Shown in pieces: positions 24,801 to 36,317 of a stretch of 64,000 nt of DNA (within the stretch, counting starts at the first letter, position 1; each line of letters begins with the position of its first letter). The DNA comes from Sitta carolinensis (Eukaryota; Chordata; Aves; Passeriformes; Sittidae). Where the stretch lies: assembly GCA_032173965.1 (NCBI GenBank), contig CM063290.1, positions 1,860,001-1,924,000 of the forward strand, read 5' to 3'. The position numbers were made by a program, and so were the translations under genes. The notes below the pieces were generated by a model. It was not told the origin of the DNA and made no database searches. It saw only the letters and a list, made by a program, of their open reading frames with translations.

Positions 24801-27800
24801 GTTTTAAGAATCCCTCCCATCTATTTGTGGCTAAATTGTGATTCCAAGCTGCACTCTGAAGGCAACCAGCTCTCTTATTTCTGACAAGTTTTACATGAAA
24901 ACTCCTCCTGGAAAAGAGATTTCCTGGATTAGGAGCAGGATGATTCCTCCCTTTTTGCTGCTTTCATCTTGAAATCAGAACAGTTCAACACTTTCCTGAT
25001 AGCACAGGAGTTCAGTCATTAAACAATCAATCAATAAAAGTTTCAGAAAAGAAGAACAGACCCCAAGACCAGGTCCCCAGGGTTCAGGATGTGGCCCAGG
25101 TGAGTACAGCAGAAATATTGGTGATCCTTGTCCAGCTCTGAGGTTTTCCTGACCCAGGCTTCAGCCAGAGTGTGCTTTGGGAATGGAAAATAAAACATGA
25201 GCCAAAAGAATTAATAAAATTAATTTTAAAAATTAATAAAAATTAAAGAAACTAACCCCAGCTGAACCCCAACATCTGCACTGATTTAAACTCCATCTGC
25301 CATTAAACTTGTGTTTCTGCATCAAATATCCACTGCATCCCTTGCTACTCCTCCATGCTCATTAAATAAAAGCAAGGGAATGGACATGGCAACTCCCAGG
25401 AATTCCCAAAGGTTGCTCCTATAAACAGACACCTAATTTGAGCTTTTCACTGACAAGATCCATTCATCCTGATTACAAAGAAATGCTCCAACAGAACCAA
25501 TCCAGTCACTAGAGCTGCAAAGTCAATATTTCAACCCCCAGTGACAAGAAGCAGAGTTTTAAGTGCTCAAGAAGCACCCCTGCAAGTGCAATCCCCACGG
25601 TGCCTGTGCCGTTTCCAAACCAAACCTTGCCAAGAGAAACCTTTGACCAGCGGCAAAATCCAGAAGAGCTCGGCGTGGGCGTGCCAGATGCAGCTCACAC
25701 GGAGCAGAAGGGCCAAGCCTTGCATTCAGGAGAGCGATTCGCACCTTGTTTGAGCGAGCCCCTGCCCCAGGCCCTTTCCTCTGCTCGGGCACCCTGCTGA
25801 TGTCCATGACGATGAACTCCTCCAGCTGCTGGGGCTGCAAGAGGCTGCTGAAGGGGTGACGCCAGTAGGTGCTGCCATCCACCTCGGCAACTGCGAAACG
25901 AGCAGGGGGAGAACTGCTTGAGGGAAAAGAGCCATTAACTGGCAGAGAACAGCGGGAGACAGACACCAGTCTATAGTGATCAACCAGTGTCAGTTTATTA
26001 AGATCAGGAGGCTACATTTATATCGTTGTTAATTAGCTCATACATAGTGCAAAAGGGAAGCTCATCATTGGTCACTCATATCACCACCAACTCCTCCTGA
26101 GTTTTCATTCTTGCGGTCAGAGCAAGCATTTTAGTCATTCTTTACCCATTACAATGTTTTGTTGTTTTTCTAACGATCACTCACAAGGGCACAGTGCCCT
26201 TGTCAGCCTCAGGATTAGGCTGAGTCCCAAATTTAGCTAATTCCACATCTGAAGGCTGCCCTAAATCAACATGTCCCTTGTTCTTCAACCATTCTTCCAC
26301 AATATTCTCCACAATTAACCAAAGGACAGGCAGCTGCCAGACACGTTTTGCTCCTCACTGTAACAGAATTATTTAGGGCACCAGCCATGCTGCTGCAGGA
26401 GCAGCTGGCTGGTGGCAGAATTTACTCCAAGGAATTATTTATTCCCTGCATCCTGTTGCTGTAGGGTAACACACAACAGATTTTTGTGATTTTTTTTTTC
26501 CCAGGTTGTGTGAAGAATGTTTTATTCTTAAGGATTGTTCTCTTATATATAATTTTTCGCAGACTACTGTAACTGGTGAAGGAAAGATAAATTTTTTCAT
26601 TCACTTTGGTCAAACTGGAGGGACGTCAAGAGAGAATTTCTCTTCTTAGAAAGAACTTATAATGTTAATATTGTTACAAAAGCAGTGTTTTGCTGCTTAT
26701 GTTCTTTTGTTGTTTATGTTCTTTTGCTGGGAACAAGTTTCAGCAAACCAAAACATCAGAAAAACGGAATTTGAGAAACTTCAGACTGAAAAACCAGACT
26801 ACAGGACCCAGCCTTTTCAAGGAATTCTGCTGCCCAAGCTCACCAGCACACACCAAGCAAAGCACAGCATTTCTGCTGCTGAAGGGGTTAAAAATTCAAT
26901 GCAGGTGCCATCTAACTGGAGAGGAATAAACCTGACACAGGCAAATGCTCAGAACACCCAGAACTCCAACAGAGCCTGCACATTCTGCCCGGGATCCTAT
27001 GGAAATCAAGCCTGGAGAGCTCTTAGCTCTCTACGAAGTTTCTCCTGTACAGAGAAATTTAACAACATTAAGGTGCAAAAATCCCAGATTTTGTGGAAAC
27101 AAGCCCCCAAGATTTGTGCCAGCTGCGGGAGCCCAGACTCACTCTGCAGAGTTCTGGGGTCGATGAGGTGGATGGCACTGGTCACTCTGATGCACACACA
27201 GATCTGGCTCATGTTCCCCAGGCTCTGGGCCAGCTTGGGTGACAGACACACAACGTTGTCCTGCAAACCAAGGCAAACACTTGACATTTCCCATCTCCTC
27301 AATTTTTATAGCCCAATCTTCTGAAATGAAATTTGCAACGTTGGTATTTTTGTTTTTCTAGCCCCAGTCATTTCTGCATTACCCACGTGGATCCCTCTCC
27401 ATCCTCCCACACCCTGCAGTGTGGCCTGAACCTCCAAATCCCAGCTTTTCCCACTCTCCCCCTCTTTTGTTTTGAGAACAGAACACCCTGAAGAGGAAGC
27501 AGAGGGAAATTACCTTGCATATGGGAACGATTTCCACAGAGAAAGTGCTTTTGTAGTTGTAGACATTACTGTGAATGTCGTGGGAGATCAAACGTTGGGA
27601 TGACTTGGATCTGGAGAACATGAAAATAGAGTTTTCAGGAAACAACAGGGACATCACCTGGGACAGGAGATCCTTGGAACAAAGTGCATCACAAATAAAA
27701 ATATTAAGGAGGTAAATTTTACCATGGCTAAGTGGAAAACATAGGATTTTTGTAGAAGTGGTTTTGTCTGTATTTTGATTAAAATACAGATTCCTTACAC

Positions 27801-30423
27801 TTGCATTTACAAAATTATTTTAAATTCTAAGGATTTAAGACAGCTCCCCGAAGTTCAGAAGTGCTGTACCTGCATGGAACTGTACACTGAAGAAAGTCCA
27901 CCATCTTCTGGGCATGTTGCTTGGAAGAGTAATAAAAATCCAGGCCATCTGAAAAGAATAGGAAAAAAAAAAATCTATTTTTATTCTATTCTATCAAGTG
28001 TAATTCATAAGCTTTTCTCCACACAGCTCCCAGCACGCACACATGAAAACACCCATCATAAATCCAGCTTATTCTGCCTCCAGACCCACTCACCGTGGAT
28101 TTCTTTGATCCTTAGTGTGTTTTGATGGAGCCTGTGCTTCAAAATCAGCTGCTCCAAATAGTAAAAAGTCTTCTTGTGCACAGTCTGAAACCAAACCAAC
28201 ACAAAAGCATCAAGGGGATTTAAGAATCAAGTACAAAGCAGGATGTCTAAAGAATAAACATTTATATGAAGAGATCACCTACAGAAGGAACAGCCAAAAA
28301 ACTGAAAAGATTTCAGAGTGCTCTACTTATACCAAATTATTTAAAGCTTCATTTCTCATTTTTTGTGTAACTAGAAAGATCTATTTCCTTTAAAGAAGAT
28401 TTAAATATTTGTCCCAACCTTAAAATACAGGAGGGTATTTAGTTATCCACACAAGATCCTCCTGCCAGCACCATTTTGAAGCATATTAATACTGGACAGC
28501 AGAAAGTTTTTCTAAACTAAGAAAAAATGCAACTACCTTAAGCACAAAGCATATCCCTGTGGCTGGGAGGACATTTTTGTCTAAGAAATCCAGAAAATCA
28601 TCCAGTTCTTTGCCACCATCAAATAAAAATTCACTTTGCCTCTACCTTTTGCCTGACTTGCACCACAGCTTTCCAGAAATCCTTGGCTTCAATCCTGTGA
28701 CAGTCTTCACACATTTGAGACTGAATAACGTACTCCACCACAAATACCTGCTGCAGAACTGCCCCATTTATCACCTGCAAAACCAAAGAGTTCAAGGTTT
28801 AAGCTCTGTTTGGGTCAAAGGAACAGCAGTATTTTCCCATCTTTACTGGAACAGGCAATAATTGTCTTCACTCTGATGAATGGCACAAAATTCAGGCAGG
28901 GTGAAATCTAATAATAAGGAAAATAATAACTAAAAAATCCTGTTTTTTGTCAGAAAAGGTTTTTAAAAGCCTCAGGGAGAAGGTTGTGCTCCAGTTACCT
29001 CTTTCTGAACAGTCAGTTTGAGCTTCAGCCTCTTGGAATGTGGCTCTGTCCAAACGAATCCTGCATCAATGAGCCGGACCTGCCCGTGGGGAAGGACAAG
29101 AGCTCAGTAAAACCAAGCCTAACTCCACAAACAGAAACTTAGGGTTCAGCAAACAAGTGAAGAAGTGAATAGTATTAATTATATATATGTATAAATTATA
29201 TAAAAATACATATTAATATTCCAAATCAAATTAATAGTGCTTAGAACACGGAGGTTGATTGACATAAAGATGTTCAATCTCAGGTCTTCCCCTCTAATAA
29301 TATTCTGAACCTAAGGGATGCTCTATTCAACTTAAACATGTAAATTTGAGTTAATCTATGTACACACCTCTGCAAACCTTATGATAAATCATAACTCAGC
29401 GAGAACAGTTATTGAATAAATAATTTCTGAAACGTGCAAAAAGCTCTGAAATTGAGGTGCATTAAAAGCAGGTCAGTGTCCCTCAGTCCATTCTGCTCAG
29501 CTCCCTGTCTACGGGAACAGTTGTGAGCAGGCTGTGAAATCCCAGCAGGAGCAGCTTCTCACCTTGCTCAGGGAAGCTTTGATTTTCTTCAGGCACAAAG
29601 CCAGCAGCTCTCTGGATTCCAAGGCGCACTGGATCCAGGTTCCTGGAGGCTGGAGATACCTGGGACAGGGAGCGTTTTACAGCACAAAAAAGCTGCTGGA
29701 GCACATGAAATCACTCCCAGGACGAGCAGCTATTTCCAAAGCTTTCAGTTTAGCAACAACAATGCAGCTACAACTTCTAGAACCATAGAAAATCATGGGC
29801 AAGTGTCTAAGGGGACTGAGTTCATTCCCCAGCGCTGCCAAGGCCACCACTAAACCACATCCCCCGGGCTTTTAAATCCCTCCAGGCTCGGGGATTTCAG
29901 CAGTGCCCTGTGGCAGGAGGAGTTTTTCCCGATATCCAAACGAACCCTTCCCCGGCTGCCCCCTCTGTCAGGGAATTGTGCAGAACCAGAGCTCTCCCTG
30001 TGCCTCCTTCCCTCCAGGCCTTTCCCAGCTCCTCCTCACCAAACCCGTGCGCTCCTGCCTCCCCAAACCCAGAGACCGATGCACCCCAAGTGCATGCCGA
30101 GCGGATTTCGCGGCCGCTCACCTCTCGCACTGCTTGCAGAAGTGCACCGTGCCCTGCTTGGGGATGCCCTCGGTGATGTCCACCTGGGCCCGCAGGCAGC
30201 CCACGCACATGTTGGCCGGGTTGGGCGGGATGGGCACGCCGCACTGGCAGCACAGGCTGGGACACGGGCACAGAGAGAGGCACAGTCAGTCACAGACACA
30301 AACACAGCCACAACCACAAAAAACCACGAACACAAACACAGCCACGGCCATCCCGCCCGGGAGCCCCGGCCCCGCTCACATGTGTCCCTGCGCCGGGGCC
30401 GCCGCGGCAGGCAGGTACTCCAT
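18839..30423 (-). CDS. NMD3: NMD3, 60S ribosomal subunit nuclear export adaptor, 15 coding exons, intact
   Basis: Exons on the - strand: 30423-30380, 30256-30122, 29659-29563, 29079-28999, 28774-28646, 28184-28094, 27948-27870, 27610-27514, 27260-27143, 25890-25745, 25174-25062, 24445-24373, 22106-22000, 20067-19997, 18972-18839 (stop TAA at 18841-18839). All introns are GT-AG, phases join, and the total is 1515 bases, giving 504 residues (human is about 503). The N-terminus (MEYLPAAAAPAQGHI) leads into a zinc-binding region with paired cysteines (LCCQCG, CVGC, FCKQC) and later MCEDCH. Exon 13 holds a basic cluster (SRRQRRR) that serves as nuclear localisation signal. Exon 15 has the acidic, Leu-rich export signal (SLAEMLEDLHI). 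Family role: NMD3 binds pre-60S particles and bridges them to CRM1/XPO1 for export, then is released in the cytoplasm. Oddities: weak donors after exon 11 (GTCTGT) and exon 13 (GTTCAG), and Cys replacing Arg in the motif FCRTHLG of exon 11. Confidence 0.97.
19135..19620. repeat. Minisatellite in NMD3 intron 14, about 28-bp unit
   Basis: AAAGTTTCAGTAAAAAAAGA plus ATATTCT, about 17 copies. Confidence 0.95.
20090..20905. repeat. Minisatellite in NMD3 intron 13, about 33-38-bp unit
   Basis: TCAGAAATAAAACCAGAGAG and AAAATAAAGAAAATT, over 20 copies. It starts about 25 bases upstream of the exon 14 acceptor. Confidence 0.95.
20940..21955. repeat. AT-rich stretch and (GATTTGAATTTTAT)n array in NMD3 intron 13
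   Basis: TATTTATA-type sequence to about 21410, then GATTTGAATTTTATGATTTG units to about 21900, then a T run. The array ends about 45 bases from the weak exon 13 donor. Confidence 0.9.
22428..22486 (-). pseudogene. Partial copy of NMD3 exon 13 (copy B) in intron 12
   Basis: The acceptor CCTGCAG and the start of exon 13 (VLIKKS) are kept. Then 24 bases coding for most of the Arg cluster are deleted in frame, giving VLIKKSCRNWRLKELQRDRE. The exon donor is lost; the copy runs into sequence resembling the LTR-like family. It is part of a tandem unit of about 400 bp. Confidence 0.85.
22841..22899 (-). pseudogene. Partial copy of NMD3 exon 13 (copy C)
   Basis: Nearly identical to the copy ending at 22486, with the same 24-base in-frame deletion and the same 3' breakpoint. 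The intact acceptor lies 413 bases further upstream in the gene than copy B, so the two arose by tandem duplication of the already decayed copy. Confidence 0.85.
23255..23301 (-). pseudogene. Partial copy of NMD3 exon 13 (copy D, different deletion pattern)
   Basis: This copy keeps VLIKKSYE, two residues more than copies B and C, then joins RNWRLK. It has lost about 22 bases further on that code for the ELQRDRE part. It may be an older branch of the same duplication. Confidence 0.75.
23925..24226 (+). mobile_element. LTR-like dispersed element, copy 1 (NMD3 intron 12)
   Basis: Shares with the copies near 26.5, 44.4 and 50.8 kb: TTTTCTAAAGTTCTGGTTTT, a GACCAATG (CCAAT) box, a TATA box (TATAAAA, 24137-24143), AATAAA (24162-24167) and an end resembling GTTATCCTGCAGTGACA. 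Order and signals suit a solo LTR of an old endogenous retrovirus. No internal genes are seen. Confidence 0.65.
25925..26365 (-). mobile_element. Solo-LTR-like element of another family, next to NMD3 exon 10
   Basis: On the - strand it starts near TGTTACAGTGAGGAGC and has ATATAAAT (26016-26023), AATAAA (25994-25999) and a GC-richer downstream part ending near CTGTTCTCTGCCA. No retroviral genes are present. Boundaries are approximate; no clear target-site duplication was found. Confidence 0.6.
26454..26790 (-). mobile_element. LTR-like dispersed element, copy 2 (NMD3 intron 9)
   Basis: The reverse complement matches copy 1: a CTGATGTTTTGGTTTGCTGAA start region, GACCAAAG, a TATATAAGAG box, AATAAAAC and an end with GTGTGTTACCCTACAGCAACA-like sequence. 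It is on the same strand as NMD3. Confidence 0.65.
29780..30060 (-). mobile_element. CR1 LINE fragment (antisense to +), NMD3 intron 2
   Basis: AACCATAGAAAATCATGGGC, CCAAGGCCACCACTAAACCA and TTTTAAATCCCTCCAGG are diagnostic of the 3' part of avian CR1 elements. Confidence 0.75.
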
Positions 30424-30560
30424 GGCCGCGGAACGCGCCGCGCTTTCCGGCCGCCAGAGGAAGGGGAGGAGATGGCGGGGCCGAGCCCGGCCCGGCCCGC
30501 GGAAGGGTGGAGCGAGGGGGACGCGGAGAGGAGGGCGACAGCCGTGAGGGAGCCGTGGGC
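30381..30560 (-). promoter_or_regulatory. NMD3 first exon flank and CpG-rich promoter
   Basis: The region around the NMD3 ATG (30423-30421) is very rich in CpG and G+C and has no TATA box, typical of a housekeeping CpG-island promoter. It merges at about 30540 into the CCATGG minisatellite. The transcription start is not determined. Confidence 0.5.
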
Positions 30561-31935
30561 GAGCCCTGAGGGGCCATGGGCGAGACCGTGAGGGAGCCAT
30601 GGGCGAGCACCGTGAGGGAGCCGTGGGCGAGCCCTGAGGGGCCATGGGCGAGAACCGTGAGGGAGCCATGGGCGAGCACCGTGAGGGAGCCATGGGCGAG
30701 CACCGTGAGGGAGCCATGGGCGAGCCGTGAGGGGCCATGGGCGAGAACCGTGAGGGGGCCATGGGCGAGCACCGTGAGGGAGCCATGGGCGAGCACCGTG
30801 AGGGAGCCATGGGCGAGCACCGTGAGGGAGCCATGGGCGAGCCGTGAGGGAGCCATGGGCGAGCCGTGAGGGAGCCATGGAGAGGCGGGCGGGATATTGA
30901 GGGAGCTGTGGAGGAGCCGTGAGGGAGCCATGGAGGAGCCTGAGGGAGCCGGAAAGGGCGTGTGGAGGTATGGAGTGAGCGGGCGGGAACATTGAGGGAG
31001 CCATGGGGGAACCGTGAGGGAGCCCGGAAAGGGCCGTGGGGGAAAGCTAGGGCGGGGCGGGCGGGAACATTGAGGGAGCCATGGGGGAACCGTGAGGGAG
31101 CCCGGAAAGGGCCGTGAGGAAGCCATGGAGGAACCCTGGGGGAACCGGGAAAGGGCCGTGAGGGAGCTGTGGAGGAACCCTGGGGGAACCGGGAAAGGGC
31201 CGTGAAGGAGCGATGGAGGAACCGTGAGGGAACCGGGAAAGGGCCGTGAAGGAGCTATGGAGGAACCGTGAGGGAACCGGGAAAGGGCCGTGAAGGAGCG
31301 ATGGAGGAACCGTGAGGGAACCGGAAAGGGCCGTGAAGAGCGATGGAGGAACCCTCAGGAACACAGAAAGGGCCGTGAGGAGCCATGGAGGAGCGGGCGG
31401 GAACCGTGAGGAGCCATGGGCGAGCCGTGAGGGAACCTTGGAAGGGTCGTGAGGGAGCCATGGAGGAGCAGGCGGGAACATTGAGGGAGCCATGGAGGAG
31501 CCCTGAGGGATCCCGGAAAGGATCGTGAGGGAGCCATGGATGAGTGGGTGAGGATCATGAGGGAGCCATGGAGGAGCCCTGAGGGAACCTTGGAAGGGTT
31601 GTGAGGGAGCCGTGGAGAGGCGGGCGAGAACAGTGAGGGAGCCATGGAAGAGCCCTGAGGGAGCCTGGAAAGGATCGTGAGGGAGCCATGGAGGAGCCCT
31701 GAGGGAGCCTGGAAAAGGTCGTGAGGGACCCATGGAAGAGCAGGCAAGGATCATGAGGGAGCCATGGAGGAGCGGTCGTGAACATTGAGGGAGCCATGGA
31801 AGAGCTGTGAGGGAGCCCTGAGGGAGCCCAGAAAGGGCTGTGAGGGAGCCATGAAGGAGTGGTTGGGAACATTGAGGGAGCCATGGAGGAGCCCTGAGGG
31901 GCCATGGAGAGGCGGATGAGAACCGTGAGGGTTCA
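30540..31935. repeat. GC-rich minisatellite abutting the NMD3 promoter, about 1.4 kb
   Basis: Up to 30890 the unit is 24 bp (CCATGGGCGAGCACCGTGAG plus GGAG). Further out it is about 44-48 bp with CCATGGAGGAGC and GGAAAGG. Most units contain CCATGG or GAGGGAGC. Confidence 0.95.
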
Positions 31936-31989
31936 TTGTATGCTGTTAAAATTCATTAATTAAGAATTAAATGATACTTTCATTTACAA

Positions 31990-32420
31990 GGAGGAGCTGG
32001 TACAGTCCGTTTGGTTTATATTCCATTTGTGATTGTGAAAAACGAGGTTCACTTTCGTGGTAAAATTGAAAAATGTTTAATAGAGACAATAAGAGGAATA
32101 AAATAAAGCAAAGGTTAATATGGTTGGCCGGATGTCTTGGAACCCCCCCCTTTTTATCCTGTTCTTCATGCATGGATTTATGCACATTCACTTTTCCAGG
32201 AACTGCTCTGCATGGTCACTCCTTGGGTCTGTCAAGCTCAATTCCACTTTTATTCTGTTCTTATCATCTTTTGATTTGGGCTTTGGTCTCTTTGTCACAA
32301 GTAGTGAATGCTGAGAGTCACTTGGGTTTCTTCTGGAAGTGATCTATTCAGGCAGTTAAACACACTACACCTAAATTCCAAACTACAGCAAAGAAAAAAA
32401 ACCTTATACATCTATTCAGG
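31990..32420 (-). mobile_element. Probable solo LTR fragment
   Basis: The - strand contains a TATTAAACATTTTTCAATTT region followed by CCACGAAAGTGAACC, similar in style to the 3' ends of passerine LTRs. Boundaries and family are uncertain. Confidence 0.4.
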
Positions 32421-32529
32421 CAGTTAAAACAGTAAAAATTACAGAAAAAAACCCATCATACTTATAGCATTCATTCCAATATTTGCAAAAAGCCAACACC
32501 AAAATGTGTATTTATAACAGTGATGTACC

Positions 32530-32640
32530 ATAGGCACCCTTTGGGAAGGAGGAACCACTGTGGCAGAGGATTAGAATTAAATAACCTTTAAGATCGTTTC
32601 CAGCCCAAAGAATTCTATCATTTGATGGTTCTGTGTTACC
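32530..32640 (+). mobile_element. CR1 LINE 3' end fragment
   Basis: GATTAGAATTAAATAACCTT, then TTTCCAGCCCAAAGAATTCT, ends in ATTCTAT-like repeats as in CR1 3' ends. Confidence 0.65.
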
Positions 32641-35390
32641 AAAGTTTGTTTGTGGATCAGCATTTGTTTCCTGCGTAAAACATTTCCAGCATTTTCTCCT
32701 GTTGTGCTGGAGAAAAATAAAGCTGAGTTTCATCAACACTTGGTGTGGGATTTATTTAACGTGGTAACATCCTGATGGAAATGAAGAGTTCTTTCACTCA
32801 AGCACTGAAAGTCACAACTTGTCGAGTTGTCTGTTATGTTTTTAATTCTTTGGCACATTTTTCTTTGGTGAGCTGCCTGTGCTCGCACAGTTACTCACTT
32901 CTTCTCCCTTGAAATTAAGTTTCTTTGCAGACCTCTCTGGAGACTCCCTATGGCCCATATTATTAAAAACAATGAAAGGAAAAAGCACAATAAAAGCGAA
33001 ATGTTTCCCTGCTCTGAAGTTTTATTTCACAACCTGCTCCACAGTGGGTGTTACATAGTTTTTACTTTGAAGCCCTGATGAGTGTCTGTATCCTTGATTT
33101 CGGAAATAAAACACTTCTTCCAGGCTGGCATTTGGAGAGGGGTAGGACAAAGGCTGTCTTTTATGGAAGCCACATCTTTGAAGCCACTGGGAGGAGAATT
33201 GGATCCCCATAATGCTGGAAAAGTTTCTGTTGCAGGTTTATTTACAACTGCAGATTTATTTTCTCCCCCTAATTTCAGTGCTGTTAGACTATATCCCACC
33301 TCAGCTCAAGGCACAGCCTCAGTGAATATCAGAACTGGGTTCTTTGTCATCATCAAGGTACTTTGTGTTGCCTCTGGTTGTCCTCTGGCTTCCGTGCAAA
33401 ATTTGTGTTTTAAATTGTGATACAACCACTCCTGAAGGATTTGATATTTTTGCACAAAATGAGGGAAAGAGCAAAGCAGCCTGAATCTCACCCTGGTGAA
33501 AGCCATAGCAGATTGTACTGATTTCTTATGTGTGTTTCAGTATTAAATGTGTTGATTTTATATAAGAGTTCTCTGCCTTATTGCCATATTCTTTTCCATC
33601 ATATAAAGGATCTGTGGACAGCCAGGACAGCAAGCACGCCATTGAAATATATGTTAAATTAGACAATTTAACTATTTAAAAACAGTTTTTGATACAGATT
33701 TGTTCAGGCTTATTTGCAGGTCAAGAAAGTCCCTGTAGGTGTTCTTGGGAAAGCTCAAGTACCAAGGCCAGCAAAACCAGGAGCCTGCCAGTGCCAAGAG
33801 CTGCCAGCAGCTTCATTTTCAGCAGGAATGTCCATTAGAACCACAGAATGGTAAAGTGGGGGGCAGTGTCCCTGTGGTTAATGTACCAGACACCTGAGGT
33901 CACTATTCCCTCACACACACACTGGATCCAGAAAGGAGGTGCCTCCTCCAGCGGGGCTGCTCTGACCTCCCCGAGGAGGGTTTGTTCTGGGCTGCTCTTT
34001 TCATTACCTGTGCTCAGCTCAGTGTGGAACACCCAGGAATTTAAGAACAGAACCAAACAGTGGTCTACACTTGTTTTTTCCTATCCACTCTCCTATAAAC
34101 TGGGGACTCAGAGCGCCTCCACGTCACAAACAATAAAAACACCCTCACGTCCCAGAGGATTTCAGTAACAGCCTGCAGCTGGAAGCATGGGGAGGGCTGT
34201 GCAAGAAAAACAATAACACACCTTGCCGAGCTTTCCCGGGGCCCCATTCGGTTTTGGGGAGGAGGATCCTGCTGACACCCAGTGTGTGTTTTTAGCTCTT
34301 GAGGCCCTCAGCGTTCACACATTCCCGACAATTTTGCTCCTCTCCCTGCTGCAGGAAGTCACGATTTAGAGGGAGGGAGCGGTTTCTGTTCTGACAGCAG
34401 CCAGGATCCAGAGGGGGGAGTTAAAGGCAGGGCTTTTTACGGGAGCTGTCTCAGGATCCACCGGAGACGTTCTCGGGCACGAACAGATTGTGCCTGGCAT
34501 CTCGCTGTGGGGGGCAAACTCCCAAATTTATTCCAAGCCACGATCTAGCTCCCAGTTTGTAACCAGACATCTCCCGGAGGTCTATTCCTGGGGAAAGCAC
34601 GACTCTCCTTACTTTTCATGGATTGCAGCAGGGAAGCTGCAGACCGATCATTTCAGTGAGGGCAGCTCCTTCAGCTTGTACTCTGTGGTCTGAACAGGAG
34701 GAATAACATTCCCTGATTCCACTGGGACACGGCACTTCCAGGGGCTGCTCGCCGTGCCTTCACCTGCACTAAATTTACTGGATAACGCTCCAATTATTTT
34801 CCAGTTCTTGCCTATTTCTTCAGTTCCTGTGAGCAATCCAATTAGCAATCCAATTTACAGCGTTATCGCTGCTGAACTTCAGGAGGCAGGAACAAAAGGA
34901 GCCAGAAGAACTCCTTTAAAACAGCTTTGTGCTCAGGATATTGTGACATTCCCCTCGCAGCTGATGGAGGTGAAACTCTGTTGCATCATCAGCTTTAATG
35001 AGCGTTGTCAGAGCACAAATACCCGTGGGTCGGCTTCCTTTTCATGTGTGTGCGCGAAACTTGCGCGTCCAACGCGTTGGATGCAGCTCAGGGATGCCTC
35101 TGGAGGTGCTGCCCTGTGTCAGGGATAGCTCCCAGCCCTGCTGAGGCAGCTGGGAAGAGCCGGCTGCTTGTCAGAACCCTGGGCACAGAATTTCAGATTG
35201 CTGTGCTGACAGGGAGTGACCCTCAAAGATTCACTGCACTGACCTGAGACCATGGAAAGGCTTCCAGAACTGAGTGACAGCACTGGGAGTGTGGAGTTGG
35301 ATAGAGGTGTGTGATAGCACAGGGGGAGAGTTAGAATTTAAGGTGGTGAGTTAAAATAATATACATGGAACAAGATGGAGGGGTTAGGGC
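32641..35390. other. Intergenic, no gene recognised
   Basis: About 2.7 kb of unique-looking sequence. Short frames on both strands lack domains. Several CpGs at 34250-34600 might mark a regulatory element. Confidence 0.45.
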
Positions 35391-35394
35391 AGAG

Positions 35395-35622
35395 TCTCCT
35401 CCTTCCTCCTTCTCCTTCTCCTTCTCCTTTCTTCTCCTTCTCCTTCTCCTTCTCCTTCTCTCCCTTCTCCTTCTCTCCTTCTCCTTCTCCTTCTCCTTCT
35501 CCTTCTCCTTCTCCTTCTCCTTCTCCTTCTCCTTCCCCTTCTCCTTCTCCTTCTCTTCCTTCCTTCTCCTTCTCCTTCTCCTTCTCCTTTCCTCCCTTCT
35601 CCTTCTCCTTCTCCTCTCTCAA
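35395..35622. repeat. (CTCCTT)n polypyrimidine tract
   Basis: About 230 bases of pure pyrimidine on the + strand with mirror symmetry. Confidence 0.95.
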
Positions 35623-36144
35623 GTTTGGGTGATTTTGGGTGATTGGTTTGAAGAGCCCCCAGTGCAGGACGTGGGTGGTTGGTTGTTGGGTTAGAAGTTA
35701 AAATAAATTCGCTGGCATCTCATAATTGGGCAGTTCAGGCTTAAGAAGACCTTGCAGACAGAACCCTGTGCTCCATTTCTACTCTGGTCACTCAGCATGT
35801 GGAAGCACTCACGGGCAGTGAGGCTGGAACTCAGATAAGGAACAATAAATGTCCAAGTCCCAACAAGAATTCTGCCTCTCTGCTTTTAATCCTGGCCCTG
35901 AGAAGAAGAACCTGATAAACCAAGGGGTTCCCACAGATGCTCAGTGTGCCAGGGGCAGAGCTGCTGGGTTTGTGCAGTCAGGGGAACAAACAGCATCCTC
36001 TGCATCCTAAATCCCTGGAACCTGTTAAAAACTCCTGCTGTGCCTGTGGTGGGCTTCCAAGGAGCGGGATTTTTCTTAGCAGCCTTTATAAACCAAGTTA
36101 ACCCAAACCGTGTTGAGCTGCTCAAACAGGGAGACATCCCAGAT

Positions 36145-36317
36145 TAATGGAAGTAGGTTTAGATTAAATATGAGGGAGACATTGTTCCCTGTGCCCAGAG
36201 CAGCTGTGGCTGCCCCTGGTATTGTCCAAGGCCAGGATGGACAGGGCTTGGAGCACCCTGTGAGAATGGAAGGTGAGATTTAATTTCCCTTCCAACCCAA
36301 CCCGTTCTGGGATTCTA
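36145..36317 (+). mobile_element. CR1 LINE fragment
   Basis: GGAAGTAGGTTTAGATTAAA, GAGCAGCTGTGGCTGCCCCT and CTTCCAACCCAACCCGTTCT follow CR1 order. Confidence 0.75.

Noticed and set aside
30036..31754. Long Pro/Ser/His-rich minus-strand frames, up to 322 residues
   Set aside because: They are translations of the CCATGG minisatellite and overlap NMD3 exons 1-2 in the wrong frame.
35338..35694. Glu/Gly-rich or Ser/Phe-rich low-complexity frames
   Set aside because: These are translations of the CTCCTT tract; the same applies at 47 kb, 59.5 kb and 63.7 kb.
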